DNA from: Polyangiaceae bacterium
GTDB taxonomy: Bacteria > Myxococcota_A > Polyangia > Polyangiales > Polyangiaceae
NCBI GenBank assembly: GCA_025937785.1
Contig: JAICQQ010000029.1
Location: 1-58,588, forward strand
Direction of reading: 5' to 3'
DNA length: 58,588 nucleotides
The translations under genes and the position numbers were made by a program. Below are positions 37,886-46,700 of the stretch, in pieces. Positions within the stretch are counted from its first letter, which is position 1. Every line of letters begins with the position of its first letter. The notes beneath the pieces were generated by a model, which did not search any database, was not told the DNA's origin, and saw nothing but the letters and a program-made list of their open reading frames with translations.

Positions 37886-37913
37886 GTGACACGCGGGTCG
37901 CTCGGGCTATAGT
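37886..37913 (+). promoter_or_regulatory. Sigma-70-type promoter of the thioredoxin-like gene
   Basis: GTGACA (5 of 6 to consensus), 16-base spacer, TATAGT (5 of 6), then 12 bases to the ATG at 37926. Among the best promoter matches in the window. Confidence 0.6.
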
Positions 37914-37925
37914 TCCGAGCCTTCC

Positions 37926-38420
37926 ATGTTGTCCGCGCGCGCCACCAAAATCGTCCTCTTGGCGCTGGTCGCGCTCAGTCTGGCGATCGGAGCGCTGGCG
38001 GTTTGGGCGCGAAAGCCCGGTCCCACCAAGCTGACCGGCTGGCCCCGCCCGCTGACGGACGCTCAGGCGCGGCACACGCTCAAGAGCCAGTGTCGCGCCG
38101 CGGCCGAAGACGAGCGGCTGTTTCTGATCGAGTTCTCGGCGCCGTGGTGCGAGCACTGCAAGGCCGTGAAGCAAGCCGTGACCGATCCCCGGGTCACGCC
38201 GCTCTTGACGGCGATTCGTCCGTTGGTCCTCAACGTCGGCGAAGACGAAGAGCTGAACACGCTGCGCCTCGAGCTCGGCGCCCGCGCGATCCCGGCGTGG
38301 GTCGTGGTCGCGCCGACGCATTGCGACGAGGCCCCCTCGAGGTACCCGCGGGTTCGACAGACCTACCCCAAGGGTGAGGCGACAGAGCTGGTGAGCTTTC
38401 TGTCGGGGCTCCGGCGCTAA
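37926..38420 (+). CDS. Membrane-anchored thioredoxin-like protein
   Basis: A 164-residue protein with a single N-terminal helix (about 8-27) that would anchor or export it to the periplasm. The thioredoxin fold follows, with FSAPWCEHCKAVK (CxxC at 75-78) and a cis-Pro in ARAIPAWVV. The DsbD/TlpA-like class of anchored thioredoxins moves thiol redox power to the periplasm. It lies directly after a Cys-rich lipoprotein, a plausible disulfide client, but the good promoter before it argues for separate transcription. It converges with the MglA-like gene, sharing CTAA for both stops. Confidence 0.88.
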   Translation: MLSARATKIVLLALVALSLAIGALAVWARKPGPTKLTGWPRPLTDAQARHTLKSQCRAAAEDERLFLIEFSAPWCEHCKAVKQAVTDPRVTPLLTAIRPLVLNVGEDEELNTLRLELGARAIPAWVVVAPTHCDEAPSRYPRVRQTYPKGEATELVSFLSGLRR

Positions 38421-39247
38421 CCCGTACTCGCGCGCGTGCCACCTTTTTTGGTGGCGGCGCGTTGGGCCTTGCGCTCGAGGGCGTCGAGCGACGACACGCT
38501 CAGGTGGGCGGCGATCATCTCGGGAGACAGCTCGTCTGCCTCGGCCTCGGCATTCAGGTTCAGCTCTTCGACCTCGATTGGCTCGCCGTTGTCCGGCTCG
38601 TCTTCGAATGCCAGCACGTGATCGAAGAGCGTGTCCGCGTTGGCGAGCTGGGGCAGCAGCGGCTGCACCTCATCCGTGTCGATGCTTTCGACGCCCAGGC
38701 GCATGGCCAGGGTCAGCGTCGGCTTGACGCCCTTGCCCTGATTGGCTGTCGCGCGGACGAAGGGAACGTCGTCGGCGAGGCGCAGCTTCTGGCGTAGCTG
38801 GGGCACCGTCAGGGCGCCTTCGATGTCTTGTTTGTTCGCCTGCACCACGAGCGGTAATGGTCGTTCGCGCCGGCGCATCGAGACCCGGAGCCGGGCAAAG
38901 GTGCGCTGAGTGTCATTGATCCCCTCTTCGGAAGCGTCGGCGACGAACACCACCACGTCGGCGGCCTCGACCAAGGGGCGGCGGCGATAGTTACGGGCCT
39001 CTTGCCCGGGCACACTGATCAGCTGGAACCGCACGAGGGCATCCTCGTGATTGGGGCCCTCGAGCTCGACCCAGTCGAAGAACATCGTGCGGCCCTTCAG
39101 CGCGGCTGGGGTCACCAGCTCACTCCGCTGCCGCGCTGGGATCACGTTACAAACGTGCTCGAGATTGGTGGTTTTGCCCGCCATCCCAGGGCCATCGTAG
39201 ACGATACGCACGATGTAGCAGTTGCGGTCGAAGTCGAATGAGGGCAT
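38417..39247 (-). CDS. MglA-like Ras-superfamily GTPase with C-terminal extension
   Basis: A 276-residue small GTPase. G1 is YDGPGMAGKTT (19-27), the PM3 region is ISVPGQE (with Ser where MglA has Thr), and G4 is NKQD at 138-141; these fit the bacterial MglA/Arl-like group that sets cell polarity and motility in myxobacteria. It extends about 75 residues beyond the G domain with an acidic segment (VEELNLNAEAEADE), unlike MglA of about 195 residues. No MglB (roadblock) gene is adjacent. The ATG at 39247 gives the MglA-like start MPSFDFDRNCYIVRIVYDG. Confidence 0.88.
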   Translation of the reverse strand: MPSFDFDRNCYIVRIVYDGPGMAGKTTNLEHVCNVIPARQRSELVTPAALKGRTMFFDWVELEGPNHEDALVRFQLISVPGQEARNYRRRPLVEAADVVVFVADASEEGINDTQRTFARLRVSMRRRERPLPLVVQANKQDIEGALTVPQLRQKLRLADDVPFVRATANQGKGVKPTLTLAMRLGVESIDTDEVQPLLPQLANADTLFDHVLAFEDEPDNGEPIEVEELNLNAEAEADELSPEMIAAHLSVSSLDALERKAQRAATKKGGTRASTG

Positions 39248-39434
39248 GGCGTTCTCGTTTACTGGAGCTGGGCTGTGTTTCTCGGTGCAGACAGTACGGA
39301 TCTGCGGCGGCGCTTGGAGGTCGTACGAAACCAGTGTAGCCGAAACCGTGGCTGACCCCGAACCGATGTCTGGCTTCTGCCAGAATTGGAACGTAACTCT
39401 TTGATTTCGCGAGCTCTTTTACGGAGGCGCCAGT

Positions 39435-39450
39435 GGCCCCGACTGGGGCC
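39435..39450. repeat. Small perfect hairpin
   Basis: GGCCCC, GACT, GGGGCC: a perfect 6-base stem with a 4-base loop in the upstream region of the MglA-like gene. Regulatory role not demonstrated. Confidence 0.4.
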
Positions 39451-39603
39451 GGCACGCACCCTGGAATCTTTCAGGCCGGACGACAGGTTAATGTTGCGAC
39501 TCCGGACTGTGCCATGTGCCAGGGCGTGACAAGGCTGTCCGAGCTCGGACACGCCCAGGTGGAGACCCGGCGCCGCGTCAGCGGCGGATGCATCACAAAA
39601 AGC

Positions 39604-39670
39604 GGGTGGTTTCGGTGGCTCAAGCGCTGAGCGCGTTCCCAAAACCACCCCCCCGCCCATCCCCGGGCGG
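39604..39670 (-). terminator. Tandem stem-loops after the M1 aminopeptidase gene
   Basis: Two stems follow the aminopeptidase stop: 39653-39658/39665-39670 (CCGCCC with GGGCGG) and 39604-39612/39642-39650 (GGGTGGTTT with AAACCACCC, 9 bases, perfect, 29-base loop). On the minus strand a short TTTT follows the first. Candidate terminator or structured RNA region. Confidence 0.4.
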
Positions 39671-39722
39671 TCTGTCTGGCGTCCAAAAAGCAATCTGTGT
39701 GCCGGCCGCCGACTGACGCGGC

Positions 39723-42500
39723 TCAGCGGGTGGCGCTGACTTCGGCCAGGTGCTGTCTCAGGGCAGGTTCGACCGTTCGACGCAGATTGAGACAGCGGGA
39801 CGCCGTCTCGAGCGCTTGCTCCAGGTTTTGGCGCGCGCCCGGCCCCAGCTTCTCGGGGCGCACGAAATGAGCGCGCGCGGCTTCGAGCTCGGCCTCGCTA
39901 CACGATCCGGCGACGACCCACGGCAGCGACGCTGAAACGCGGGCTCCTAACAGTCGTATCAGCTCCGATTCGTGCTTCACGTACCAGCCCCAGAACACGG
40001 CTTGGGTCGCGGCGTCGCGCGCGGCCGTGCGAGGCAATACGTTGTAGTCTTGGGCGCGCAAGCTACCGTGCAAAAGCAGCTCGTAGCTGCGGCCGAGGAG
40101 CTCTGGATCCCTGAACGCCGCCAGGGCTCGCACGACGGCGTCGCGTGTGGCCGGCGAGCGAGTGCGGCCGAGTAGCGCGACCAGCCCGTCGTGTAGCTTC
40201 GCGTCGCCCGCGAGCGCGGCGAGCGCCAAGCTTTGCGCCGCGACAGCGGGTGGAACCTGCTCGGGATCTTGCAGCACCTGGTCGGCGATCACTCGCGCCG
40301 TTTTCAGAGTCTCCGTGTCGTTTCCGATGCTACCGAGCGTTTGAAACAAGCGGCTTCGCACCAGACCCGCGGACACGGGCTCCGCGGCGCGCGGTTCGAA
40401 CCCGATGCGCTTGGCGTGTGGCGCGAGCAGCCGGCGGGTAAAGGCTGCAAGAGCCTCACGCTCCGCCGCCCCCGTGAGCAGCCGGTTCAGCTTGCCGAGC
40501 CCGTCGAGCACGGCTTCCAGAACCAACCAATGTTCGTCCGCTCCCAGGGCTTCGAGCGCGGCGAGGTACGTGGCGCCGTCCAGGGCTCCTGCCTCGAGCG
40601 CGGCGAATGCGTGCGAGGGCAGGGCCACGCGCTCCGCAGGTGTCAGCTGCGTGCGGAACTCGCGCGCGAGCGCCAAGAGTCGTTGCGGCTCGAGCCGCCA
40701 GCGGTAGTAGCTCGTCTCGTCGGCGTTGGGGTGAACGAACGCGGGGCAGAACTTCCAAGCGGGCGTCTCCACCATCTTGGCTCCGGCGTCGAACAGGAAA
40801 CAGTGGCTGGCGGTTTGGTCAGCTCCGCCGGCGCGTACGCAGACCGGGATTTGCCAGGCGTCCGCCGCCGCCGAGGAGCCAGAGAGCAGGTAGCGCCGTT
40901 GTTCGAACGCCAGCTCGACACCGCCGTCTTTGCATTTCCAGGCGAGCTCGACGAGCGGCACGCCGGGTTTCTCCACGAAGGCTCGGGCGACGGGGCTCAC
41001 CGGATGTTCTGCGGCTTTGTCGAGCGCCTCCAAGAGATCGAACATGGTCGCGTTCTTCCAGGCATGGCGCTCGAGGTACGCGCGGATCCCGCTGCGGAAG
41101 CGCTCGGGGCCGACCCAATGCTCGAGCATCCGCAGCACCGAGAGCCCCTTCAAGTACGTGATGCGATCGAAGGCGTTGTCGATGTCCCCGGAGTTCGCGA
41201 TGCGCTTGCGCACCGGCGTGGCCGAGAGCAGCGCGTCTTGATCCATCACCTCGACCATCGACTTTACGGCTTGTAGCTCGGGCTCCGTCTCGGGGGCGAT
41301 GCGTTTCAGGACCACGTTGCTCATCCAGGTGGCGAAGGCCTCGTTGAGCCAGAGGTCGTCCCACCACTGCATCGTGACCAGGTTGCCGAACCACATGTGC
41401 GCGAGCTCGTGAGCTATGATCGACTGCGCTGCCAGCTTGTCCGTCACCGATCCTCTCGCCTCGTCGATGATCAGGTATTGCTCGCGGTAGGTGACGAGCC
41501 CGGCGTTCTCCATCGCTCCGGCGCGAAAGCTCGGGACAGCCACCTGATCGAGCTTTTGGTAGGGGTACGCTGAGTCGAAGTACTCGGTGAGCTGCGCCAA
41601 GATCGTCGACGACTGGCGCAGCGCGAAGCCCGTGTGCTGGCTCTTCCCGCGAACCGTCAGAATGCGCTGCGGCGGCTGTCCGGCGGGAAGCCCGGGGTGC
41701 TCGGCGACGTCGAAGTTGCCGACCGCCATGGCGACGAGGTAGGTCGGCAGCGGTTCGGTGGTGGCGAAATCGTAGCGAACCTGGTCGCCCACGGGCGTGG
41801 CGCTCTCGAGAGGCGCGTTGGACGCCGCCTTCATCGACGACGGTGTGGTGATGCTCGTCGTGAACGGTGTCTTGAACTGTGGTTCGTCGAAGCAGGGAAA
41901 CGCCTCACGCGCGGCGAGCGCCTCGAATTGGGTGAAGGCGTACCATTCGTCGCCTTCGCGCGCCCGATACAATGACATCGGGACTTCGTCGAGCGGAGCG
42001 CTGTAGCTGAACTCGATCAACCACTCGCCTTCGAGGGCCTCGCCGAACGAGAGCGCCAGCCCCCCGTTCTTTCCGGGATGCACTTGCGCTCGAAGCCGCG
42101 CTCCGTCGGGAGCGGTGGCACGCACCGCGAACACGTCGTGGAAGTCGAGCCCTTGGGCATGCAGCCGCAGCGTCGTGGTCGGCGCGTGCGCCCTGACGTG
42201 AATTTCGGTAGCGCCGCGGTAGTTGTCTCGCGTGGGGTCGATCTCGAACTCGAGCCGGTAGGCGAGTGGCTCGACTTGCCGCGTCAGCCTTTCGTCGCCG
42301 TCGGCGATGGGCTGCGCCGCGTTTGGCGTCGCTGTTGGCGCGAGCTCCGGCGGCGTGGAGATGAGGCTCGGCCCGCTGCTGCAGCCCACGCCGGGGCCGA
42401 ACAGGACTGACACGGCGAGTGCCCCGAGCCAGCGCGGCGCCCGCCCGCGACCTCGAAACGACCATCCTTCCCAACCTCGCCTCCACCATCCGCATCGCAT
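39723..42500 (-). CDS. M1-family aminopeptidase lipoprotein (PepN/ERAP-like)
   Basis: A 925-residue zinc aminopeptidase. A long signal region ends in a lipobox (LFGPGVGC, Cys40). The M1 core has the exopeptidase GAMEN motif at 328-332, the zinc motif HELAHMWFGNLVT (364-376) and the third ligand Glu387 in LNEAFATW. A C-terminal helical ERAP1-type domain (about 560-900) closes the active site. It removes N-terminal amino acids from peptides; the lipoprotein signal means it acts outside the cytoplasm, probably in nutrient peptide use. ATG 42500 is preferred over the in-frame ATG at 42521. Confidence 0.93.
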   Translation of the reverse strand: MRCGWWRRGWEGWSFRGRGRAPRWLGALAVSVLFGPGVGCSSGPSLISTPPELAPTATPNAAQPIADGDERLTRQVEPLAYRLEFEIDPTRDNYRGATEIHVRAHAPTTTLRLHAQGLDFHDVFAVRATAPDGARLRAQVHPGKNGGLALSFGEALEGEWLIEFSYSAPLDEVPMSLYRAREGDEWYAFTQFEALAAREAFPCFDEPQFKTPFTTSITTPSSMKAASNAPLESATPVGDQVRYDFATTEPLPTYLVAMAVGNFDVAEHPGLPAGQPPQRILTVRGKSQHTGFALRQSSTILAQLTEYFDSAYPYQKLDQVAVPSFRAGAMENAGLVTYREQYLIIDEARGSVTDKLAAQSIIAHELAHMWFGNLVTMQWWDDLWLNEAFATWMSNVVLKRIAPETEPELQAVKSMVEVMDQDALLSATPVRKRIANSGDIDNAFDRITYLKGLSVLRMLEHWVGPERFRSGIRAYLERHAWKNATMFDLLEALDKAAEHPVSPVARAFVEKPGVPLVELAWKCKDGGVELAFEQRRYLLSGSSAAADAWQIPVCVRAGGADQTASHCFLFDAGAKMVETPAWKFCPAFVHPNADETSYYRWRLEPQRLLALAREFRTQLTPAERVALPSHAFAALEAGALDGATYLAALEALGADEHWLVLEAVLDGLGKLNRLLTGAAEREALAAFTRRLLAPHAKRIGFEPRAAEPVSAGLVRSRLFQTLGSIGNDTETLKTARVIADQVLQDPEQVPPAVAAQSLALAALAGDAKLHDGLVALLGRTRSPATRDAVVRALAAFRDPELLGRSYELLLHGSLRAQDYNVLPRTAARDAATQAVFWGWYVKHESELIRLLGARVSASLPWVVAGSCSEAELEAARAHFVRPEKLGPGARQNLEQALETASRCLNLRRTVEPALRQHLAEVSATR

Positions 42501-42579
42501 GGAACGAGGTGTAGCGAACAATCGCTTTCAGCAGAACCCCGTTGGCCTCGGGATCGTACCCGCGGCTAGGCTCCGGGGC

Positions 42580-43248
42580 TCAGACGCCCAGCTCGACCGC
42601 CGTCACGAGCAGCTCGTCGCCCCACGCGAACTGCCCCGCCAGCGCGAAGTCGTCGTTTTTGGGCGCAACCTGCAAGCGAGCTCGGAAGCTGTTCCGCTCC
42701 AGCTCGAACCTCACCTCGACGTCCTGAAACTCGAGGAAGCGCCGCGTGAGCGGGTACTGGCACTTGTAGAAGGCTTCTTTTGCCGAGAAGTGCAGCATGG
42801 CCACGAGCCCCCGTTCCGGCTCGGGGAGCGCGTCGACGAACGCACGCTCGGCAGGAAGCAGCACGCGTGGCCACAGGCCCTCCGCCAGAGGTTCGGCCAG
42901 CTCGGCGTCGAGGCCCAACGCACGCACTTCGTCGGAGCGGGCGACGACGGCGGCCGCGTAGGCGTGGCTACCCGCGCCGGTGTGTGTGATCGAGCCGACG
43001 ATGCCAGCGGGCCAGATGGGGGCTCGATCGGGGCTGCTCAGCAGGGGCGCTGCCGACATGCCGAGCTCACCGAGAGCAAGGCGCGCGCAGTGCCTGCCCG
43101 CTCGAAACTCCCAGCGTCGCTTGTCCACGGCGCGGGCGACGAGAGACTCTTCGTCGTCGAACAGCGGCGTCAGCGCCGCGCCGAAAGCGACCTCGACGCT
43201 CGCCACACGGCTCGAGAACAGGCCTGGTAAGAGCCGCGCTCTCGGCAC
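42580..43248 (-). CDS. 4'-phosphopantetheinyl transferase (EntD/Sfp superfamily)
   Basis: A 222-residue enzyme that loads the phosphopantetheine arm of CoA onto a carrier protein serine. EntD-branch features: RRWEFRAGRHCARLAL, GIVGSITHTG, the Mg-binding LGLDAE and the C-terminal FSAKEAFYKCQYP, where Glu and Lys match the WxxKEAxxK box (here with Phe for Trp). The GTG at 43248 directly abuts the stop of the ketosynthase gene (TAAGTG). The carrier protein is not in the window. It is likely co-expressed with the ketosynthase, implying an acyl-carrier-based pathway. Confidence 0.9.
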   Translation of the reverse strand: MPRARLLPGLFSSRVASVEVAFGAALTPLFDDEESLVARAVDKRRWEFRAGRHCARLALGELGMSAAPLLSSPDRAPIWPAGIVGSITHTGAGSHAYAAAVVARSDEVRALGLDAELAEPLAEGLWPRVLLPAERAFVDALPEPERGLVAMLHFSAKEAFYKCQYPLTRRFLEFQDVEVRFELERNSFRARLQVAPKNDDFALAGQFAWGDELLVTAVELGV

Positions 43249-44817
43249 TTACCCCGCTTGGTCCCACGGGCGCGAGATGACGCACGCGTTGATACCGCCG
43301 ACGCCCATGCTCAGCTTGCCCACCGGTTGACTGGGAAAGTTCACGGCGCGGTTGAAGACGAAGCCCTGACTCAGTTCGCGAATCGTCGAATGGATCTCGG
43401 ACTCGTTGAGGGTCGTCGGGAACAGGTGGCCCTTCTCGTAGCCGAGGTACTGAGCGGTCAGCTCCCAGCCGCCGCCCACACCCATGCCATGTCCGAAGGT
43501 GCCCTTGCGGGCGGTGACGAGCACCTGCTTCGGGATCACGGTGAGCAAGTTCTCTACCTCTTGGAAGTCGCCTGGCGTGGCCGTGGCGTGCAGGTCCCAC
43601 GATCCGATGGCGGCGGCCTCGGTCTCCGCGGCTCGGAGCGCGAGCTGCATGGCTTGACGCGGCCCCTCTTTGGACGGCGTGATGATGTGATCGGCGTCCG
43701 CGGAAACTCCGACGGAGAGCGGTTCGAGCCCCAGAGGTTTGAAGCCGCGTGCCAGGCCCCACTCCAGATCGCCGACGATCCAGATCGCCGCACCGCCCGA
43801 GACGTGAGTGCCCTTCAGGCCCGAAAGTGGTTTCGACAGCTCGCCGTCCGCCGAGAGCACGCGGGCCGAATAAAACGCGCCCACGGTCATGGGGTGGGGC
43901 GGGGGATCGGCGGAACCGATCACCACGAGCTTCGCTTCGCCCTGATCGATGGCATCGATCGCCAGCTTGAGCGAGACGCTGAAGGTGGAACATGCAGCCA
44001 CTGGCGCGAAGGAAAACCCGGTGATCTTCCCCAACATCGAGATCTGCGAGCTCGGTGTGTTGGCGATGTTCCAGAGCACGTTCGCGGAGACCAGGTTCCA
44101 GGGGGGTTCGGGGGCGCCCCACTGTTCGTGCAGCTGCGCGATCTTGCGGCGCTTCTCGCGGATCACGCGTAGCTTGCCGCTCTCGACGGCGCCTTCGACG
44201 GCAATGCCCTCGATCGCGCGGAGTTGCGCCAAGAACTCTGCGAGCTGCTCGGAACGTTCTGCCCAGAACGCGTACCAATTGTCCTCGAGCTCCTCGCGTT
44301 CGTCGATGTCTCGGGCGAGCTTCGGGTCCCGCACCGGCACACCTTCGGTGTTGCCGGCCACGTAGTCGCGCAGGGGTGCGTTGCGTTCGGGCGCAGCCCA
44401 GAAGCGGTTCCACCGGCGTTGCCCGTGGTAGTAGGCGATCGACGTGCCGTAGATCGTGGGGACCGCGCCGAGGGCGGTGCCGACGTAAACGTGAGCCTGC
44501 GTGCCCAGATCGCGCAGCGCCGTTTCCATCCCGGGGTTCTGGTCGAGCGCCTGAATGAACGCGCCCACCGCGTAGAGCGACGTCACATCCATCTTGTCCG
44601 TCAGTTGCTTGAAGCGACTGGGCGGGAAGCGTTCTTCAATCCACTTCTGATACGCTGCAAACTCGAACTTGGGTTGCCCCACCAGAAAGTTGTCTTTGCC
44701 GAACCCATTGAAGGGGGCAAGCCAGCTGTCCGCCGTCTCGAGGTTGGCAGCGAATTCGTCGATGTTGGCACTGCGTGGTGCCACAACTCCCCAACCAAAA
44801 ATCGCTGCTCTGCGCAT
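43249..44817 (-). CDS. Large beta-ketoacyl synthase-like condensing enzyme
   Basis: A 522-residue thiolase-fold condensing enzyme, longer than FabF (about 410). The active-site Cys276 lies in APVAACSTFSVSLKLAID; His410 is in DLHATATPGDF (normally EAHGTGT) and His443 in GTFGHGMGVGG. An insert of about 90 residues (140-230, with a coiled-coil-like DEREELEDNWYAFWAER) sits between the core motifs. The Cys-His-His triad is kept, so it should condense or decarboxylate acyl groups, but no acyltransferase or carrier domain is present. ATG 44817 follows AAGG. It faces the HMG-CoA synthase gene across a 238-base control region and is followed by the phosphopantetheinyl transferase. Confidence 0.88.
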   Translation of the reverse strand: MRRAAIFGWGVVAPRSANIDEFAANLETADSWLAPFNGFGKDNFLVGQPKFEFAAYQKWIEERFPPSRFKQLTDKMDVTSLYAVGAFIQALDQNPGMETALRDLGTQAHVYVGTALGAVPTIYGTSIAYYHGQRRWNRFWAAPERNAPLRDYVAGNTEGVPVRDPKLARDIDEREELEDNWYAFWAERSEQLAEFLAQLRAIEGIAVEGAVESGKLRVIREKRRKIAQLHEQWGAPEPPWNLVSANVLWNIANTPSSQISMLGKITGFSFAPVAACSTFSVSLKLAIDAIDQGEAKLVVIGSADPPPHPMTVGAFYSARVLSADGELSKPLSGLKGTHVSGGAAIWIVGDLEWGLARGFKPLGLEPLSVGVSADADHIITPSKEGPRQAMQLALRAAETEAAAIGSWDLHATATPGDFQEVENLLTVIPKQVLVTARKGTFGHGMGVGGGWELTAQYLGYEKGHLFPTTLNESEIHSTIRELSQGFVFNRAVNFPSQPVGKLSMGVGGINACVISRPWDQAG

Positions 44818-44837
44818 GGGTAACCTTTGGACGCAGC

Positions 44838-44865
44838 AATGTAGAAGGGGTGGGTCAAGAGTCAA
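44838..44865 (-). promoter_or_regulatory. Sigma-70-type promoter of the ketosynthase gene
   Basis: Minus strand: TTGACT (5 of 6), 16-base spacer, TACATT (4 of 6), then 20 bases to the ATG at 44817 with AAAGG between. Good promoter match. Confidence 0.6.
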
Positions 44866-45016
44866 CAGTCGACGATTTTACGCAGCGCGCCCGAGCAGGT
44901 GAGAAACCGGCTACGCGGCCCCCGGTGGCGGCGCAATGCGTCAAGGCTCTGATCGAGTTTGCACAGAAATTCCACAGAGTTCGCCGGTTCTCCTCACTGT
45001 GCGGCGCTCGGGACCC

Positions 45017-45025
45017 TGCTAGAAC
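45017..45025 (+). promoter_or_regulatory. Candidate extended -10 of the HMG-CoA synthase gene
   Basis: TGCTAGAAC lies 30 bases before the ATG at 45056, with GGGAGG between. It shares the TGCTAGA core with other sites here. No clear -35. Confidence 0.4.
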
Positions 45026-45055
45026 CCTGCCTAGCCGGAATTGGGAGGTTCTCAC

Positions 45056-46537
45056 ATGGTTAATCTAGACGATCGAGTTGGCATTAGTGCGATGAGCCTC
45101 TACGTGCCGCCGCTGCGGGTCCAGCTCCAGGACTGGTGCGCCTGGACCAACAACCCCTGGGACAAGGTGCAGAACGTGGTCGGCCGCAGCTTTCGTGTCT
45201 GCGCTCGCGACGAGAACGTCTACACCATGGCTGCCAGCGCGGTGCTGCGCTTGATCAACAACAACTCCGTGGATCCGACCCGGATCGGGTTTCTGGGGCT
45301 CGGCACCGAGTCGAGCACCGACAATGCCGCGGGCGCGGTCATCGTGCGCGGCATGGTAGACCGCGCGCTCGAGGCGCAAGGGCTCCCCCGCCTGGCGCGC
45401 AACATGGAAGTGCCAGAGTTCAAGCACGCCTGTTTGGGGGGGATCTACGCGCTCAAGAACGCCCTGCGCTACGTCTCGTTCGATGGCGCCGGGCGCCAGG
45501 CGATCGTGGTCAGCGCGGACGTCGCCGAGTACGAACGCGGTAGCACTGGGGAGCAGACTCAAGGAGCCGGCGCCGTGGCCATGCTCGTCGAAAGCGACCC
45601 CAAGCTGCTCGGAGTCGACCTGAAGCATGCAGGAAACGCCTCCGACTACCGCGGTCCGGACTTTCGCAAGCCGTTCGCGCGGCACTTCACCGAGGGCTAC
45701 GCCGAGCGCACCAAGCGCATCAGCGACTTTCCAGTCTTCAGCGGCAAGTATTCCACCTACTCGTATCTGGACGAGACCGTACACGCGGTAGAAGACATGC
45801 TGGCGCGGCAGGCGGGGTCCCACGGCAGCTACTACCGCGACGTGAAGGCGCTGTTCTTCCATCGCCCTTACAATCACATGCCGATTCAGGCCATGTCGTT
45901 CTTGTACGTGCGCGGGCTGGCGCGCAGCGCTCACCATGAAGCCGAACTGCGCGAGCTCTGTGCGGATGCCCACGTCAGCCTGGACGACTTGATGGCAGAG
46001 ACGCGCTCGAGCCCCGACCTGTTTCAGCGGGTGCTGGACGGGAACTCGGCTGACGACCCCTACGCCGCTACCAGCGCGGTCGCCGGAGCGCTCCGCAAGC
46101 GGCCCAGCTTCCGCGAGCTGTTGCAGGAAAAGATGGGGCTGGGCGTCGAGAGCATGCGCGACCTCGGCAACCTGTACACCGCAGCATTGCCTGCCTGGAT
46201 CGCAGCCGGCTTCGAGGAAGCTGCAGAGCGCGATTTGGACCTGGATGGTCCGATGGTCGCGGTGGGCTACGGCAGCGGCGATGCGGCTGAAGCCATCCCC
46301 ATGGCAGCGGCGCCGGGCTGGCCAGCCGCGGCGAAACGTATCGGTTTTCGCCGGGCGCTCGCAGATGCCACCGACTTGAACCGGGAGCAATACGAGGCGC
46401 TGCACGACGGCGCCGAGGTGCTGGGCCTCGGCCAGCGCAAGGCCGGAGGTTTTCGCATCGCCCGTGTCGGTAAGACCTACGACGAAGGCTTTCAAGACCT
46501 GGGCGTCGAGTATTACGAGTACGTCGAAGGGCCCTGA
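45056..46537 (+). CDS. Hydroxymethylglutaryl-CoA synthase family protein
   Basis: A 493-residue condensing enzyme of the HMG-CoA synthase family, which joins acetyl-CoA to acetoacetyl-CoA (or carries out beta-branching on carrier-bound chains). The catalytic residues are placed as in the family: Glu85 in LGTESSTDNA, Cys126 in FKHACLGGIYAL and His269 in FFHRPYNHM. ATG at 45056 follows GGGAGG at 7 bases and gives MVNLDDRVGISAMSLYVPPL. It diverges from the ketosynthase. Two roles fit: mevalonate-type isoprenoid supply, or a polyketide-like beta-branching step working with the ketosynthase. No HMG-CoA reductase or other mevalonate gene lies in the window. Confidence 0.9.
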   Translation: MVNLDDRVGISAMSLYVPPLRVQLQDWCAWTNNPWDKVQNVVGRSFRVCARDENVYTMAASAVLRLINNNSVDPTRIGFLGLGTESSTDNAAGAVIVRGMVDRALEAQGLPRLARNMEVPEFKHACLGGIYALKNALRYVSFDGAGRQAIVVSADVAEYERGSTGEQTQGAGAVAMLVESDPKLLGVDLKHAGNASDYRGPDFRKPFARHFTEGYAERTKRISDFPVFSGKYSTYSYLDETVHAVEDMLARQAGSHGSYYRDVKALFFHRPYNHMPIQAMSFLYVRGLARSAHHEAELRELCADAHVSLDDLMAETRSSPDLFQRVLDGNSADDPYAATSAVAGALRKRPSFRELLQEKMGLGVESMRDLGNLYTAALPAWIAAGFEEAAERDLDLDGPMVAVGYGSGDAAEAIPMAAAPGWPAAAKRIGFRRALADATDLNREQYEALHDGAEVLGLGQRKAGGFRIARVGKTYDEGFQDLGVEYYEYVEGP

Positions 46538-46700
46538 CGCGCGCTGCTCGCGCAGATGAACGCTGCTCTCGGGAACTAGTGGGCTCGGACGTACTCGGGC
46601 CCACGTGCGCGCACCAAAATCGGAGCGGATCGCGCTGCGGCCTAGCGGCGCTCCAGGCGCGGCCTTTAGTTTTCTCGTGTGGCGGGCGTTCCCAGCTTGA

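Larger units (their letters stand above)
39248..39722. other. Gene-free region with hairpins
   Basis: 475 bases upstream of the MglA-like gene and downstream of the aminopeptidase stop. Contains three GC-rich stem-loops (39435-39450, 39604-39650, 39653-39670). Short frames are present but none has a family motif or ribosome site. Confidence 0.55.

Noticed and set aside
39433..39630. Small plus-strand frame of 65 codons beginning MAPTGAGTHPG
   Set aside because: Contains a CAMC pair but no ribosome site or family match, and an equally open minus-strand frame crosses it.
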